A stretch of DNA of 7,378 nucleotides from Actinomycetota bacterium (GTDB lineage Bacteria > Actinomycetota > Acidimicrobiia > Acidimicrobiales > Microtrichaceae). The DNA is taken from assembly GCA_009700815.1 (NCBI GenBank), contig WLLG01000103.1, positions 1 through 7,378 on the forward strand. Direction: 5' to 3'. Positions 1 through 6,431 of the stretch are shown here, in pieces. Each line of letters starts with the position of its first letter. The stretch's first letter is position 1. Both the position numbers and the translations under genes were made by a program. Below the pieces are notes generated by a model that saw only the letters and a list, made by a program, of their open reading frames with translations, was not told the origin of the DNA and made no database searches.

Positions 1-626
1 GGCCCTTCGGGCAGAGTGAGAACAGCGTTGAGTCCCCCACCCAGAACTGCTCGGCTCACACTGAGCGCCTCGGGCGAGACTGGCCGGCCACCGCCGCAGG
101 TGCTGCATCGCACTCCCCCAGCCTCAAGCGCCAAGGCAAACGGGCCGTTCTCCTCGCCACATTCCACACATGCATCTAATTCTGGTGCCACGCCCTCTAC
201 CGCTAGCAGCTTGAGATAAAACGCTGCAGAGATCATCGCAGGATTGCTCTCCTCGACAGTTCGCAGACCGCCGAGCAACATGTCAAACAACTTCGGCGTT
301 GGCTCGCGTTCCTGTGCCAACTGTTCCACTGCCTCTAGCAACGAAGATGATCGCGACAGTCGCGACAAGTCTTCTCTGGTGCGCCGATAGGGCTCAACAG
401 TCTCGGTCTGCGTCACGATGTCAAGGTCGCCGCGCCCCTCATGGAGTTGCACCTGAATGTACGAACCCGGCTCGAGCCGAGACCCGAACTTTGAGGTGGT
501 CTTTCGCACACCCTTGCCAACCGCCCGAACTTTGCCATGACTTCGCGTCATCAACACCACGATGCGATCAGCCTCGCCGAGCTTGTAGGTCCGCAGCACA
601 ATGGCGTAGTCGCGGTACAGGCTCAC
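1..626 (-). CDS. recO: DNA repair protein RecO, 3' end missing at the window edge
   Basis: RecO mediates loading of RecA onto SSB-coated single-stranded DNA in the RecFOR recombination-repair pathway, in the cytoplasm. The first 208 codons are present and the C-terminus lies beyond position 1. The start is typical of the family: SLYRDYAIVLRTYKLGEADR, followed by VRAVGKGVRKTTSKFGSRLE, which belongs to the N-terminal OB-fold. Around residues 150-180 there are two Cys pairs, CVEC and CSTC, matching the four-cysteine zinc site of many RecO proteins. The GTG at 626-624 is the only start in frame, because an in-frame TGA lies five codons upstream (641-639). A GAGAG stretch about 9 nt before the GTG is a weak ribosome binding site. 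The gene follows uppS after a gap of 32 nt and is probably the last or near-last member of the operon. Identification is firm from the N-terminal motif and zinc cysteines. Confidence 0.95.
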   Translation of the reverse strand, partial: MSLYRDYAIVLRTYKLGEADRIVVLMTRSHGKVRAVGKGVRKTTSKFGSRLEPGSYIQVQLHEGRGDLDIVTQTETVEPYRRTREDLSRLSRSSSLLEAVEQLAQEREPTPKLFDMLLGGLRTVEESNPAMISAAFYLKLLAVEGVAPELDACVECGEENGPFALALEAGGVRCSTCGGGRPVSPEALSVSRAVLGGGLNAVLTLPEG

Positions 627-658
627 CCGTTCATTCTCTCACCCTGAGCGGGTCGGAG

Positions 659-1393
659 TCAGCCCAGACCGTCAGTATCTGACAAGCCACCAAAGCGACG
701 GTCACGTCGCTGATACTCGTCGATAGCCGCATAGAGGTTTTCTCGTCGGAAGTCGGGCCACAACACGTCAGTAAAGACCAGTTCCGAGTAAGCCATTTCC
801 CACATTAAGAAGTTGGACATTCGATACTCGCCAGAGGTTCGAACCATGAGTTCTGGGTCGGGCATCGTTGGGTCGTACAGATGCTGGCGAATCGTCTTTT
901 CGTCAATCTTTTCGGGCTTGATACCAGAGGCTGCGATTGCCCTGACTGCATCCACTAGTTCGGCACGGCCGCCATAGTTGAAGGCCATGCTCACTGTCAT
1001 TGCTGTGTTGTCTCCGGTGAGTTCGAGCGTTTCATCAATACGCCTCAAAATTCTCTTCGGCACACGCCAGTCCCGGCGACCGATGAACTGCAACTTGACG
1101 TTGCGTTCATTCAACTCATCTCGGCGCGTGAGCAGCAGTCGCTCGTTGAAATTCATTAAGAAGCGAACCTCATCCACGGGGCGCTTCCAGTTTTCGGTAG
1201 AGAACGCGTAGACCGTCAGCCAGCGGATGCCTGCGTCCAGAGCGCCCCAGATGGTATCCATAAGGGCTTCCTCGCCGGCGGCGTGGCCATCGGTTCGGGG
1301 AAGGCCTCTTCTTTGGGCCCATCTGCCGTTGCCGTCCATCACCACAGCGACGTGAACTGGGATCCGTTGATGGTCGAGGCTTGATAAGTCCAC
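659..1393 (-). CDS. uppS: Isoprenyl (undecaprenyl/decaprenyl) diphosphate synthase
   Basis: This cis-prenyltransferase condenses isopentenyl diphosphate onto an allylic primer to make the long-chain polyprenyl diphosphate that carries peptidoglycan and arabinogalactan precursors. With the GTG start at 1393 the protein has 244 residues, close to the usual 245-255. The motifs are HVAVVMDGNGRWAQRRG (residues 14-30, catalytic Asp20), YAFSTENWKRP (62-72), NYGGR (139-143), VRTSGE (184-189), SNFLMWEMAYSE (193-204) and LWPDF (211-215), all hallmark regions in the right order. The frame stays open up to a TTG at 1456 (265 residues). I prefer GTG 1393 because MDLSSLDHQRIPVHV resembles the N-terminus of relatives and the extra 21 residues have no family counterpart. 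Neither start has a convincing ribosome binding site, so the start remains uncertain. Whether the product is C50 or C55 cannot be told from the sequence. Confidence 0.95.
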   Translation of the reverse strand: MDLSSLDHQRIPVHVAVVMDGNGRWAQRRGLPRTDGHAAGEEALMDTIWGALDAGIRWLTVYAFSTENWKRPVDEVRFLMNFNERLLLTRRDELNERNVKLQFIGRRDWRVPKRILRRIDETLELTGDNTAMTVSMAFNYGGRAELVDAVRAIAASGIKPEKIDEKTIRQHLYDPTMPDPELMVRTSGEYRMSNFLMWEMAYSELVFTDVLWPDFRRENLYAAIDEYQRRDRRFGGLSDTDGLG

Positions 1394-1492
1394 TACGGAA
1401 AGGTACCCGACCTTCGACCCCCAGCCGAGACAGCGCCTAGACCAGGCCCTGATCAACAGCTAGACGGGACCAGCAAAAGTGGCCCTGAGCAA

Positions 1493-2545
1493 CTAGTAGC
1501 CCAGACGCTCCAAGGACTGTGCCTTTGACTGCCAGTCCTTGTCCACGGTCACATGCAACTCAATAAAAGCTCCGGGTGGCAGCTGCCGACGAACCCGAAT
1601 ACCAACTTCTTTGAGCACGCTTCCGCCCTTGCCAATCACAATGCCTTTTTGGGAGTCACGCTCCACGATGATCTCAACTCGAATTCGTGGCCACTCCCAT
1701 TCAGAAACTCGGGTTGCAATCGAGTGCGGCAGTTCCTCGCGAGTTACTGCAAGCAGTTGCTCCCGGACGAGTTCGGCAACCCTGAACGGCTCCGGAGCGT
1801 CTGTCACTTCGCCCTCGGGATACCACCGCGGACCTTCGGGCAGACGAGATACCAAATACTCAACTAGCGCATCGACACCATCGCCGGTTTTGGCAGAGAT
1901 TGGGAAATACTCAGCAAACTCAAAAGATGCTGCTTTGGAAAGTTGCGACATAATGCGCTCCGCAGTTGCGGCATCAGTTTTGTTGAGCACGAGGACCGAG
2001 TTCTTTGGCATCCGCTCTGCGATATACCGATCCCCTGGCCCCATTGCTGCAGTTGCCTCGATGAGCAAGCAGGCAACGTCGATTCCTTCGAGTGAAGATG
2101 TAGCGGTGTCGTTCAGTCGCTCGCCCATCAACGTGCGCGGACGGTGGATTCCTGGAGTGTCTACAAACACAATCTGCGATTCAGGCCGACTGAGCACTCC
2201 CCGAATCTGGTGCCGCGTGGTCTGAGGTTTGTCAGAAACGATCGAGATTTTCTGACCAAGAATCTGATTCACCAGCGTCGACTTGCCCACATTGGGCCGC
2301 CCGACAAAGGTGACAAATCCTGAGCGGAATCCTTCGGGCACCTCTGCCTCTGCACCCATGCCTGCTGCTGCGAGCATGCGTTCAAGCTGCTCCGAGGCTG
2401 ACCCGCCCAGACCCGGGGCCGAGGTAGGACGAGTTTCTGGAGTCGTATCTTCACTGGGGTCTTGACTCGAGTCCGGGCGATGCGGATCCTGACTGCTGGG
2501 GTCTTTGCTGGTTGCGTCTTGGCTGTTGGAGTCTTGATCGGTCAC
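1493..2545 (-). CDS. era: GTPase Era with an unusual Asp-rich N-terminal extension
   Basis: Era is an essential GTPase that binds 16S rRNA near its 3' end and helps mature the 30S subunit. The GTPase domain spans about residues 74-240: G1 GRPNVGKST (82-90), G2 region QTTRHQIRG (108-116), G3 DTPG (129-132), G4 NKTD (188-191) and G5 SAK (217-219). The type II KH domain follows at about 256-340 with GIVIGKGG (301-308). All nucleotide-binding residues are intact. The protein has 350 residues against about 300 for typical Era. The surplus is a hydrophilic, Ser/Asp/Pro-rich N-terminal segment of roughly 70 residues with a five-residue period. The GTG start at 2545 overlaps the stop of the upstream gene as GTGA, and AAAGAGG lies 7 nt before it (2553-2559), so the extension is probably really translated. 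In-frame Met57 or Met63 would be alternatives giving a conventional length. Confidence 0.96.
   Translation of the reverse strand: MTDQDSNSQDATSKDPSSQDPHRPDSSQDPSEDTTPETRPTSAPGLGGSASEQLERMLAAAGMGAEAEVPEGFRSGFVTFVGRPNVGKSTLVNQILGQKISIVSDKPQTTRHQIRGVLSRPESQIVFVDTPGIHRPRTLMGERLNDTATSSLEGIDVACLLIEATAAMGPGDRYIAERMPKNSVLVLNKTDAATAERIMSQLSKAASFEFAEYFPISAKTGDGVDALVEYLVSRLPEGPRWYPEGEVTDAPEPFRVAELVREQLLAVTREELPHSIATRVSEWEWPRIRVEIIVERDSQKGIVIGKGGSVLKEVGIRVRRQLPPGAFIELHVTVDKDWQSKAQSLERLGY
2471..2545 (-). repeat. Imperfect 15-bp (five-codon) repeats at the start of era
   Basis: The first 25 codons of era fall into five-residue units with Asp at positions 5, 10, 15, 20 and 25. Three of the units contain Gln-Asp and one Lys-Asp. 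At the DNA level the units share CAAGAC, AAAGAC or CAGGAT at the same place. A sixth, shifted unit (SQDPSED) follows. The copies have diverged, so this looks like an old minisatellite-like expansion rather than a recent one. Confidence 0.6.
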
Positions 2546-3795
2546 GCGCTGCCCTCTTTGTTCACGATGCGAACTCTGACGACTCGTCGCCCATCAACAA
2601 GTTCGACAATGATTTTTGTTCCTTCGGTTTCTACCGAATCCCCATGCACCGCTACGCGGCCGAGGAGTCCAAACACCAAGCCACCAACGGAATCCCAATT
2701 CCCCTCAGGAAGACTCAAACCCAGTTCGTCGTTGATGTCGTCCACGTTCATCGAGGCATTCACCAACACGTCCCCGCTCGGGAGGTGTTCAACTAGCGGT
2801 ATGTCCTCGTCGAACTCATCATGGATCTCACCCACGAGTTCCTCGAGCAGATCTTCAAGCGTGGCAAGGCCGGCAGTGCCACCGTATTCATCCACCATAA
2901 CGGCCAGGTGATTGTGACTTGATTGCATTTCTGCAAGAAGGTCTGCAACGGGCTTGGTCTCTGGAACAAAGAGCCCTGGCCGAACAAGGTCCATCACCTT
3001 TGAATCTCCGCCACCTTCGCGCTCCACACGCATTGCATCTTTGACATAGACCACGCCTTCGATGTCATCGGCATTTTCACCGTAGACGGGGAAGCGAGAC
3101 ATGCCCTTATCAATGGCCATATCTACCAACTCCGAAACAGTTGCATCAGCACCGATCGTGACCATATCTGTTCTCGGTACCATGATCTCTCTGGCAATCG
3201 TGTCGCCAAAGTTGATGATCGATTCGATGAGTACTCGTTCCGATTCCTCGATCACAGAATGCTCCGCAGCTTCACCCGCTAAGGCAAGAATCTCTTCCTC
3301 AGTAACGAAGGGGCCCTTCTTGAGGCCTTTGCCGGGTAGCAAAATATTTGCCGCACCAATCAGCGCTCGAGCGGGTACTCGCAGTACTTTACCCATCAAT
3401 TCAATCAGCGGTGCTGTCAGCAATGCGGCCCGTTCAGTGTGTTGCAGGGCCCAGGTTTTTGGTGCCGCTTCTGCAATCACGAAGAGCACAAGTACGTTCA
3501 ACAAGATGCCAATGACTAAACCAATCGGGCCAAATAGTGCAGCAGCAAGAACGCCCACTAGTGCCGATTGGATTGTCTGCACAATGTTGACTGACAAGTA
3601 GATGGAGTTCAGATCACGCTCTAGATTCTCAACAATCCGAAGTACCCGAGGGCCGCGCTTTGGATCGGTTTGCGCAAGCGCAGTCGCCCGCGATCGAGTC
3701 ATTCGCGTAATGGCGGTTTCGGCCGCCGCTAGCACGGCCGCAGCTAGGGTCATCACCACAACAACGCCGAGCAGAACTAGTTGTGTGCTCGTCAC
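2542..3795 (-). CDS. CNNM/CorC-family membrane protein with paired CBS domains (hemolysin-like)
   Basis: Members of this family are membrane proteins linked to Mg2+/Co2+ transport or resistance; 'hemolysin' is a historical label. The 417-residue protein has an N-terminal DUF21/CNNM membrane region, with a clear hydrophobic helix at about 5-27 and others near 68-90, 90-110 and 122-152. It contains the small-residue stretch AAAETAITR. A CBS pair follows: one domain starting around EIMVPRTDM (204-211) and extending to about 262, the second at about 268-325 ending in DEYGGTAGLATLEDLLEELV. The C-terminal CorC/HlyC domain covers about 335-412. CBS domains usually bind adenine nucleotides, here presumably ATP or Mg-ATP. 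The GTG start at 3795 overlaps the ybeY stop as GTGA, and AAGGAG stands 10 nt upstream. The stop overlaps era in the same way. The transported ion is inferred from the family only. Confidence 0.93.
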   Translation of the reverse strand: MTSTQLVLLGVVVVMTLAAAVLAAAETAITRMTRSRATALAQTDPKRGPRVLRIVENLERDLNSIYLSVNIVQTIQSALVGVLAAALFGPIGLVIGILLNVLVLFVIAEAAPKTWALQHTERAALLTAPLIELMGKVLRVPARALIGAANILLPGKGLKKGPFVTEEEILALAGEAAEHSVIEESERVLIESIINFGDTIAREIMVPRTDMVTIGADATVSELVDMAIDKGMSRFPVYGENADDIEGVVYVKDAMRVEREGGGDSKVMDLVRPGLFVPETKPVADLLAEMQSSHNHLAVMVDEYGGTAGLATLEDLLEELVGEIHDEFDEDIPLVEHLPSGDVLVNASMNVDDINDELGLSLPEGNWDSVGGLVFGLLGRVAVHGDSVETEGTKIIVELVDGRRVVRVRIVNKEGSA

Positions 3796-4379
3796 GGCCT
3801 GGGTACTCCTTGTTCTGGGACTGTTGGGTTGCCGAGGGCTCGGTCATAGTCCTGTTCCGACCACGGGTCGCGCTCCGGGGCTCCCCGGAGTGCTTCAAAG
3901 AGTTCACGTTCGCGTTGCCACATCAAGTTTCGCTCTTCCTTCACGACATGGTCCCAGCCCAAAAGGTGCAAGGTTCCGTGAATCACCAGCAGTGCCAATT
4001 CGTCATCCAAGTTGCCCGCATGCTCTGGGGCTTGAGTCGCTGCAACTTGGGGACACAACAACAGGTCACCAACCATCCAGGTGCTCGATCCGCCGGCCGA
4101 TTCCTCGGGGCAAATTGCTCCGTCCATGGGAAAGCTCAGTACGTCCGTGGCGGAGCCATCACCGTCCAGATACTGCTGCTTGAGCTGTGCAATCTCGTCT
4201 GGGTCGAGCAGTGTGAGCGAAGCCTCAGCTTGAGACGAGATGCCTTCTCGATGCAAGGCCGCTGCGAAGAACTCGCTGAGTGCACCAAGGTCCACTTCAG
4301 TGCGGTCATCCGTGCGGTTGTCACTCGATCGAACGGAGGGAACTCCAGGTGCAACAGCACCCGAACTACTACTACTCAC
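3792..4379 (-). CDS. ybeY: Endoribonuclease/rRNA maturation factor YbeY
   Basis: YbeY is a zinc metalloprotein that takes part in 16S rRNA 3'-end processing and in 70S ribosome quality control. The 195-residue product shows the family motif TDVLSFPMD (78-86), the GDLLLCP strand (104-110) and the zinc-binding HGTLHLLGWDH (134-144). His134, His138 and His144 are all present. It has about 15 extra N-terminal residues, beginning with a serine run encoded by AGT repeats, and a charged C-terminal tail of about 30 residues (from about 165) beyond the catalytic core. The GTG at 4379 overlaps the phoH stop as GTGA. No in-frame ATG, GTG or TTG follows for the first 20 codons and no Shine-Dalgarno sequence precedes it, so translation probably depends on coupling to phoH. 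The neighbours PhoH and Era are its usual partners in bacterial genomes and fit a shared role in rRNA maturation. Confidence 0.95.
   Translation of the reverse strand: MSSSSSGAVAPGVPSVRSSDNRTDDRTEVDLGALSEFFAAALHREGISSQAEASLTLLDPDEIAQLKQQYLDGDGSATDVLSFPMDGAICPEESAGGSSTWMVGDLLLCPQVAATQAPEHAGNLDDELALLVIHGTLHLLGWDHVVKEERNLMWQRERELFEALRGAPERDPWSEQDYDRALGNPTVPEQGVPRP
3806..3811 (-). promoter_or_regulatory. Ribosome binding site of the CorC-family gene
   Basis: AAGGAG on the minus strand lies 10 nt before the GTG at 3795, inside the 3' end of ybeY. It supports the GTG start that overlaps the ybeY stop codon. Confidence 0.7.
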
Positions 4380-5434
4380 GTTGGGGTCGATTCGGAGTTG
4401 TTGGTCTGATGCCGATCAGATTCTCGCTGTAGTTCTCGTGCGGCTTCGGTAGCAGCCCGCTCTGCATCGCGTTGGTCATAAGCGTTCACAATGTCTTGCA
4501 CGATGCGATGACGCACCACATCAGAACCAGTCAATCGAACAAAAGCCACACCATCGATACCCTCAAGAAGCGGCTCAAGACCAGCAAGCCCAGACTTTCC
4601 ACCCGGCATATCGACTTGAGTAGCATCCCCGGTGATAACGGCCTTTGAGCCGAAGCCGATGCGAGTCAAAAACATCTTCATCTGCTCAGGTGTGGTGTTC
4701 TGCGCCTCGTCAAGAATGATGAACGAACTGTTCAGAGTTCGGCCGCGCATAAAGGCTAGGGGTGCGACTTCGACGATGCCCCGCTCGATCAACTTCTGTG
4801 CGCCTTCGTTCCCCACCATGTCATGAAGTGCGTCGTAGAGCGGTCGCAGGTAGGGATCGATTTTGGCCATCAAGTCACCCGGAAGAAAGCCAAGTCGCTC
4901 CCCAGCCTCGACAGCTGGGCGTGTCAGCACAATGCGCTCAACTTCTTTTGCCTGCAGCGCTTGGACTGCCATGGCAACTGCAAGCCATGACTTACCCGTA
5001 CCGGCTGGGCCAACTCCAAAGGTCACCGTGTGGTCAAGGATCGCGTCCACATAACGCTTCTGCCCCGATGTCTTTGGCCTGACGCGCCCGCCTCGATGCG
5101 TTCGCAACAACTCTGCTGTTAGGACCTCGGACGGTCGCTCATCAGCATTGACCATCTCTATGGTTCTACGGAGCACAGCGGTCTCAAGTGCGTGGCCGCG
5201 TTCGAGCAGCACGACTAACTCTTCGAACAGTCGGCCAACTCTTTCGGAGTCAGGTCCTGCGATGGTGATCTCGTTCCCGCGAGCGATGATGTCGACCTGC
5301 GGAAAGGCCTCTTCGATTGCGTCAAGCAACTCGTCTCGACTACCCAACAGGTCCGTCATCAGGTGGTTGCCCGGGACCCGAACCAGGGTGCGCGTGGGTA
5401 CGTCTTGAGCGCTTGAGGTGTCAGGGCTGGCCAT
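4376..5434 (-). CDS. phoH: PhoH-family P-loop ATPase
   Basis: PhoH-like proteins are cytoplasmic ATPases related to the helicase core. They are commonly encoded beside ybeY and are suspected of acting in RNA metabolism; the precise role is not settled. The 352-residue protein carries an N-terminal domain of about 115 residues, with a small KH-like stretch around 45-80. The ATPase domain has Walker A GPAGTGKS (142-149), TRPAVEAGERLGFLPGD (171-187), PLAFMRGRTL (225-234), Walker B FIILDEAQNTT (238-248) and the sensor-like ITGDATQ (267-273). All are intact. The frame is open upstream to 5680, but that stretch is low-complexity, lies opposite another gene and resembles no PhoH. The ATG at 5434 gives the normal family length. 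No Shine-Dalgarno motif precedes the ATG, so the transcript may be leaderless. This is the first gene of the operon. Confidence 0.95.
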   Translation of the reverse strand: MASPDTSSAQDVPTRTLVRVPGNHLMTDLLGSRDELLDAIEEAFPQVDIIARGNEITIAGPDSERVGRLFEELVVLLERGHALETAVLRRTIEMVNADERPSEVLTAELLRTHRGGRVRPKTSGQKRYVDAILDHTVTFGVGPAGTGKSWLAVAMAVQALQAKEVERIVLTRPAVEAGERLGFLPGDLMAKIDPYLRPLYDALHDMVGNEGAQKLIERGIVEVAPLAFMRGRTLNSSFIILDEAQNTTPEQMKMFLTRIGFGSKAVITGDATQVDMPGGKSGLAGLEPLLEGIDGVAFVRLTGSDVVRHRIVQDIVNAYDQRDAERAATEAARELQRESDRHQTNNSESTPT

Positions 5435-5437
5435 TAC

Positions 5438-5450
5438 GAGCAAGAGTGTA
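5438..5450 (-). promoter_or_regulatory. Possible promoter -10 box giving a near-leaderless phoH mRNA
   Basis: TACACT (5450 to 5445 on the minus strand) fits the loose TANNNT -10 pattern of actinobacterial promoters. It would place the transcription start at about 5438, four bases before the phoH ATG. This would explain the missing ribosome binding site. No matching -35 hexamer was found. Confidence 0.3.
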
Positions 5451-5460
5451 GTTGTGAATA

Positions 5461-5493
5461 CACCGGTGCCTGATGGCGAGGATCCCCTAGGGG
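5461..5493. repeat. Two perfect palindromes near the phoH divergent junction
   Basis: CACCGGTG (5461-5468) and CCCCTAGGGG (5484-5493) are perfect palindromes within 33 bp. They lie upstream of phoH and at the 5' end of the opposite gene. They could be protein-binding sites. With their high GC content they may also be chance or coding sequence. Confidence 0.35.
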
Positions 5494-6053
5494 GCGGAGA
5501 ATCCCTGCTTGGCGCTAGCCAAGGAGGGGCTGAAGGGGCCGACAGATTCCTGGCAGACTCCCGCGGCGAAGAAGCAGTTGAGTCGGCCCGAAGGGGACGT
5601 TGGGCTCGGCATCTCCTCGAGGAGTCGACCACTATCGCTGCCACGCTGCACGCATCCGTGGGCAACGAGGTGTACCTCATGTTGCGAACTGGAGAACGGC
5701 GTCGAGTTGAAGTGTCGAGCCTCGGCGAGGATTACGTGCAAGTGCGCGGCAGTGCTTCGATCCTTTGGATTCGCTTGTCCTGTGTGATTGCTGTTGAGGC
5801 CGCTTCCTCGGTTGTTGCTAACCCAGAGGCTTTTGACCCCGCCGAGGGTCTGCTCTCAGAAGTACTCGAGGATCTCGTGGCTGATGAACTTCAGATCACG
5901 CTGACCTTAGTTGGAGGGGCTGTTCTAGCAGGGGTGGCCATCTCCGTTGGCGCTGCGCTGCGGCTACGACTACCTCAGAGCGGAAACATCGCAGTGATCG
6001 ATCTTGCGAATATCGAGATCATCCTGTTGGACATTCCACAGTCCACTCGGTAG
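5466..6053 (+). CDS. Uncharacterised protein with two predicted small beta-barrel repeats
   Basis: I do not recognise a named family with certainty; the layout recalls an unnamed actinobacterial protein family. From the GTG at 5466 it has 195 residues. A Gly/Glu-rich N-terminal segment of about 65 residues has no hydrophobic helix. Next comes a strand-rich unit (about 66-111, NEVYLMLRTGERRRVEVSS followed by GEDYVQVRG and IRLSCVIAVE). After an Ala/Glu linker comes a second similar unit (about 138-190, ELQITLTLVGGAVLAGVAIS, then LRLRLP and VIDLANIEIILL). Both units read as strand, Gly turn, strand, Gly, strand, then hydrophobic strands, as in Sm-like or related small barrels. No Cys metal site or catalytic motif is visible. 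In-frame GTGs at 5418 and 5454 are alternative starts. The 5418 start would overlap phoH on the other strand, and none has a good ribosome binding site. It converges on the next gene with 7 nt between stops. Confidence 0.75.
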   Translation: MPDGEDPLGGGESLLGASQGGAEGADRFLADSRGEEAVESARRGRWARHLLEESTTIAATLHASVGNEVYLMLRTGERRRVEVSSLGEDYVQVRGSASILWIRLSCVIAVEAASSVVANPEAFDPAEGLLSEVLEDLVADELQITLTLVGGAVLAGVAISVGAALRLRLPQSGNIAVIDLANIEIILLDIPQSTR

Positions 6054-6060
6054 CTGATCT

Positions 6061-6321
6061 CTAGGTTGCCGATTTTGGAGTTACCGACTCGGATTCCTCG
6101 GGGTCTAGTGCCGAGATGTCCAGTGTTCCTGGGGCAATACGGCACTCCTCGATGAACTGAGCCACTTCGCTTTCCTTCAAGCGAATGACACGGCCAAACC
6201 GGTAGGCCGGAACCTTGCCGTCATCGATGAAGCGGTAGAGCGTGCGGGGGGTGATGCCAAGCCGTCGAGCGGACTCGCCGGTATTGAGCCAAGTGATATC
6301 TGCAGTGTCCACGTACACCAC
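6061..6321 (-). CDS. Small winged-helix DNA-binding protein (BldC/excisionase-like, MerR-type)
   Basis: The 86-residue protein has a single MerR-type winged helix-turn-helix: helix-turn-helix TGESARRLGITPRTLYRFID (14-33), then the wing and following helix AYRFGRVIRLKESEVAQFIE (39-58). A short acidic tail, SALDPEESESV, ends the protein. It lacks any effector-binding domain, as in BldC and the 'excisionase family' helix-turn-helix proteins. No integrase or other phage gene is nearby, so a transcriptional regulator is more likely than a true excisionase. The GTG at 6321 is preferred because GGAAGG lies 7 nt upstream. A TTG at 6336 or the next GTG at 6318 is also possible. It is divergent from the SAF-domain gene across an AT-rich region with direct repeats, which suggests it regulates itself and that operon. 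That link is inferred from position. Confidence 0.88.
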   Translation of the reverse strand: MVYVDTADITWLNTGESARRLGITPRTLYRFIDDGKVPAYRFGRVIRLKESEVAQFIEECRIAPGTLDISALDPEESESVTPKSAT

Positions 6322-6328
6322 TTTAGCG

Positions 6329-6334
6329 CCTTCC
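6329..6334 (-). promoter_or_regulatory. Ribosome binding site of the small DNA-binding protein gene
   Basis: GGAAGG on the minus strand ends 7 nt before the GTG at 6321. It decides the start in favour of this GTG over the TTG at 6336, which lies upstream of the motif. Confidence 0.65.
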
Positions 6335-6372
6335 AAGGTCTATCCGGTGCATGTCAACACTTCCAAGAGTTT

Positions 6373-6421
6373 TCAGTACTTAACATTTTATTTAAATATG
6401 TTTTGACAACTCTCAGTACTT
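6373..6421. repeat. Pair of 9-bp direct repeats, TCAGTACTT, 40 bp apart
   Basis: The identical 9-mer occurs at 6373-6381 and 6413-6421, in the same orientation. Looser similarity continues on the right side (a shared ATT about 4 bases after each copy). Each contains the palindrome AGTACT. The right copy lies between the -35 and -10 boxes of the plus-strand promoter. The left copy lies at the expected transcription start of the minus-strand gene. Candidate operator sites for the neighbouring winged-helix protein. Confidence 0.6.
6385..6390 (-). promoter_or_regulatory. Possible -10 box for the small DNA-binding protein gene
   Basis: TAAAAT on the minus strand differs from TATAAT at one position and sits in the AT-rich part of the intergenic region. 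It would give a leader of roughly 57 nt. The -35 region at a 17-bp spacing (AGAGTT) is a poor match, so support is limited. Confidence 0.35.
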
Positions 6422-6431
6422 TTGATTATGT
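6403..6431 (+). promoter_or_regulatory. Candidate promoter of the SAF-domain gene operon
   Basis: A perfect TTGACA -35 hexamer lies at 6403-6408. The -10 is either GATTAT (6424-6429, 15-bp spacing, four of six consensus bases) or TTATGT (6426-6431, 17-bp spacing, weaker match). Transcription would begin near 6436-6438, in the otherwise unexplained AT-rich stretch upstream of the plus-strand genes. Confidence 0.55.

Noticed and set aside
1437..1488. Short direct repeats (GGCCCTGA at 1445 and 1481; CTAGAC at 1437 and 1460) between era and uppS
   Set aside because: They are only 6-8 bp long, partly in possible coding sequence, and form no clear hairpin or operator. Chance is the simpler explanation.
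1539..2225. Long plus-strand open frame (228 codons) opposite era
   Set aside because: It is antisense to a clearly real era with all G motifs. Its translation is Ser/Arg/Thr-rich with no family resemblance, typical of a codon-bias shadow.
3602..4409. Two plus-strand open frames opposite corC and ybeY
   Set aside because: Both lie antisense to intact conserved genes, lack recognisable domains, and have no convincing start signals.
5435..5680. Upstream extension of phoH by 82 codons
   Set aside because: The extension is low-complexity, overlaps the opposite gene and exceeds the usual PhoH length. The ATG at 5434 fits the family.
6051..6063. Bidirectional terminator between the two convergent genes
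   Set aside because: Only 7 nt separate the stop codons, and no stable hairpin with a T-run was found there.
6061..6321. Prophage or integrative element excisionase
   Set aside because: The fold is shared with excisionases, but no integrase, attachment-site repeat or tRNA gene is present, and the neighbours are chromosomal genes.
6352..6357. TTGACA on the minus strand as a -35 box for the small DNA-binding protein gene
   Set aside because: At 15-19 bp spacing no -10-like hexamer exists; the position is occupied by the ribosome binding site GGAAGG.
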